Shown here in pieces: positions 62,512 to 64,000 of a stretch of DNA of 64,000 nt. Below the pieces are notes generated by a model that made no database searches, was not told the origin of the DNA, and was given only the letters and a program-made list of their open reading frames with translations. This DNA comes from DATBIS01 sp036556805 (GTDB taxonomy: Bacteria > Actinomycetota > UBA4738 > HRBIN12): the NCBI GenBank assembly GCA_036556805.1, contig DATBIS010000116.1, forward strand, positions 1 through 64,000. Reading direction: 5' to 3'. The position numbers and the translations under genes are program-made. Position 1 is the first letter of the stretch. Every line of letters starts with the position of its first letter.

Positions 62512-64000
62512 GTGTCTGAACAGTTCGACGTGATCGTGATCGGCGGCGGCCCTGCCGGGTCGACCGCCGCAGGATTCCTCAACCAGATGGGCCACCGCGT
62601 CTTGCTGCTCGAGCGCGAAGTGTTCCCGCGCCACCACATCGGCGAGTCGATGATCGCGGCGACGATCGATGTGCTCGCCGAGATCGGGCTCGAGGAGAAG
62701 CTCGCGGAGGCGAACTTCCCCGTGAAGTCTGGCGGCTGCTTCATCTGGGGGCAGACCACCGATCCGTGGTGCATCCGGTTCGAGGAGATCCCCGGGCGGC
62801 CCACCTCGTACCAGGTGAAGCGCTCCGTCTTCGACAAGCTCTTGCTGGACCACGTCGCCGAGAGCGGCGTCGACGTGCGCCAGGGACACCGGGTGCTCGA
62901 CGTGCTCAACGAGGACGGGCGCGTCGTGGGCGTGCGGTTCTCGGACCAGGACGGCGTCCAACACACGGCGACCGCGCGCTACACGGTCGACGCGTCGGGG
63001 CTCGCGGCCGTGGTCGCCAACCGTCTCTCGAGCCGGGTGCCGGTCGAGGAGCTCAAGAACATGTGCCTCTACGGGTACTGGACCGGCGAGCACCCCGCGC
63101 CGGCGAAGCTCGGCGGACAGATCCGGCCCCACGACCGAAACAACATCATCATCAAGATGCTGTCCGACGGTTGGCTCTGGTTCATCCCGCTGGGGGACCC
63201 GGGGCCCGATGGGACCGCGGAGCCCGATGCCGGCCGGCGCGAGATCAGCGTCGGCTTCGTCGCACCCAGGGCGAACCTCCCGGAGTCCGGCGGCAAGGCC
63301 GCGCTCGAGGAGTTCTATCTCGAACGCGTTCGCTCGGCCGACGAATGGCAGTACCTCCTGCAGGACGCCTCGTACACGGGTCGCTTCCACACCGTGAAGG
63401 ACTGGTCCTACCGCAGCGACCGGATGGCGGGTCCGGGCTACTTCGCGGTCGGCGACGCGTCGTGCTTCGTGGACCCGATCCTTTCCTCGGGCGTGTTCCT
63501 CGCCGTGCTCTACGCGAAGATGTGCGCGGCGGGCGTCCACACGATCCTCACGACCTCGGCTCCCGAGGACCTCGTGCACGACTGGTATCAGGGGCTCTAC
63601 CTCGACACGTACTCCGACTACCTCGAGATGGCGCGCTACTGGTATCACGGCCACCGCGAGGTCGGGATGTGGATGAACCGCGCGCAGGAGCAGCTCGAGG
63701 AGGAGGAGGACACGGTGTTCGCCGACACCAACCGCGACGCGTTCATCGCGCTCGCGACCGGCAACACCCACGCGCACCCGAACTACGTGCTCGCGCGCCG
63801 GCTCGCCTCGTTCCCGCTGCCGCTGCACCTTCGCAAGGACCCGCGGAGCTTCTACTTCCGCGAGACGAAGGCCGCGCTCATCGGCCACGCCGACAAGGAG
63901 ATGCACCCGGAGGACGCGGAGGAGATCGACAAGTCGGCCGAGACCCTCGCGCTGCCGAGCGACGTGCGCAAGGGCATGCTGAACATGATGCACACCTACG
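62512..64000 (+). CDS. FAD-dependent halogenase-like oxidoreductase (C-terminus cut by window edge)
   Basis: At least 496 residues are encoded before the right edge. The N-terminal Rossmann motif is FDVIVIGGGPAGSTAAGFLNQ, followed by REVFPRHHIGESMI, FPVKSGGCFIWG and the halogenase-like WxWxIP element as DGWLWFIPLGD. FAVGDASCFVDPILSSGVFLAV is the second FAD-binding region. These match flavin-dependent (tryptophan/phenol) halogenases and their monooxygenase-like relatives; geranylgeranyl-reductase-type enzymes share the fold but lack WxWxIP. The GTG start has GGGAG upstream. No biosynthetic partner is in view. Confidence 0.85.
   Translation, partial: MSEQFDVIVIGGGPAGSTAAGFLNQMGHRVLLLEREVFPRHHIGESMIAATIDVLAEIGLEEKLAEANFPVKSGGCFIWGQTTDPWCIRFEEIPGRPTSYQVKRSVFDKLLLDHVAESGVDVRQGHRVLDVLNEDGRVVGVRFSDQDGVQHTATARYTVDASGLAAVVANRLSSRVPVEELKNMCLYGYWTGEHPAPAKLGGQIRPHDRNNIIIKMLSDGWLWFIPLGDPGPDGTAEPDAGRREISVGFVAPRANLPESGGKAALEEFYLERVRSADEWQYLLQDASYTGRFHTVKDWSYRSDRMAGPGYFAVGDASCFVDPILSSGVFLAVLYAKMCAAGVHTILTTSAPEDLVHDWYQGLYLDTYSDYLEMARYWYHGHREVGMWMNRAQEQLEEEEDTVFADTNRDAFIALATGNTHAHPNYVLARRLASFPLPLHLRKDPRSFYFRETKAALIGHADKEMHPEDAEEIDKSAETLALPSDVRKGMLNMMHTY

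Overview
This is a single contiguous stretch of very GC-rich bacterial chromosome, densely packed on both strands, with no insertion sequence, phage gene, rRNA or CRISPR array. The gene content points to Actinomycetota, probably a deep, uncultured lineage: a SigB/SigF-type sigma factor with many anti-sigma and STAS regulators, a SepX/GlpR-like divisome protein beside galU-moeA-moaC, short actinobacterial Cys-rich proteins, an LLM-class (FMN/F420) oxidoreductase, many GTG starts and many apparently leaderless genes. No marker in the window allows a species assignment.

Layout. (1) 1-5097: an N-carbamoyl/hydantoin (reductive-pyrimidine-like) catabolic locus: hydantoinase, divergent from a beta-ureidopropionase-like nitrilase, an LLM oxidoreductase and a taurine/nitrate-type ABC permease and ATPase (the ATPase runs off the left edge). 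(2) 5107-19529: a stress-response island. It holds a SigB/SigF-type sigma factor with its anti-sigma factor, a large GAF/PAS SpoIIE-type phosphatase with STAS and ATPase partners, a second anti-sigma and STAS pair, a Crp-like regulator, and a set of small or membrane proteins (CsbD, DUF6328-like, BrkB, coiled-coil, Pro-rich, zinc-ribbon). Several of these are preceded by the same two-part promoter, GTTTC or GNNT, 14-16 nt, then GGG(T/A)A, so the sigma factor and a likely part of its regulon sit together. Inside it is an overlapping four-gene operon: lipoprotein, divergent Nramp-like transporter and two PRC-barrel proteins. (3) 19572-32437: rlmN, a DUF1638 gene with a possible leaderless leader peptide, two GT-C-like membrane proteins, tldD-tldE, a DM13 protein, a membrane sulfite-oxidase-type molybdoenzyme, uppP, a metallo-beta-lactamase-fold hydrolase and a CpaB/SAF protein. 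(4) 32466-40849: mtnP, an FmdB zinc ribbon, galU-moeA-moaC-SepX/GlpR-like-translin, tRNA-Ala(CGC), an L,D-transpeptidase and a LysA-like decarboxylase. (5) 40856-49444: secreted beta-propellers, an amidohydrolase, a class III aminotransferase, HxlR/YceI and an RTX-like protein. (6) 49447-56098: a five-gene operon in which every junction is a 4-nt overlap (thiolase-like, glyoxalase-like, thiolase-DUF35 fusion, DUF35, acyl-CoA dehydrogenase), divergent from an acyl-CoA synthetase; it looks like a CoA-thioester side-chain degradation route. (7) 56173-64000: a Tat-exported DUF1800/DUF1501 pair, a second nitrilase, a GNAT protein, a MocA/CoxG pair, a zinc metallopeptidase and the start of a flavin-dependent halogenase-like oxidoreductase.

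Two features recur throughout. Many genes, on both strands, have a TANNNT -10-like hexamer 6-9 nt before the start codon, which implies leaderless mRNAs. Within operons, GTGA, ATGA or TTGA overlaps suggest translational coupling. All calls come from reading the sequence and translations; no database search was run.
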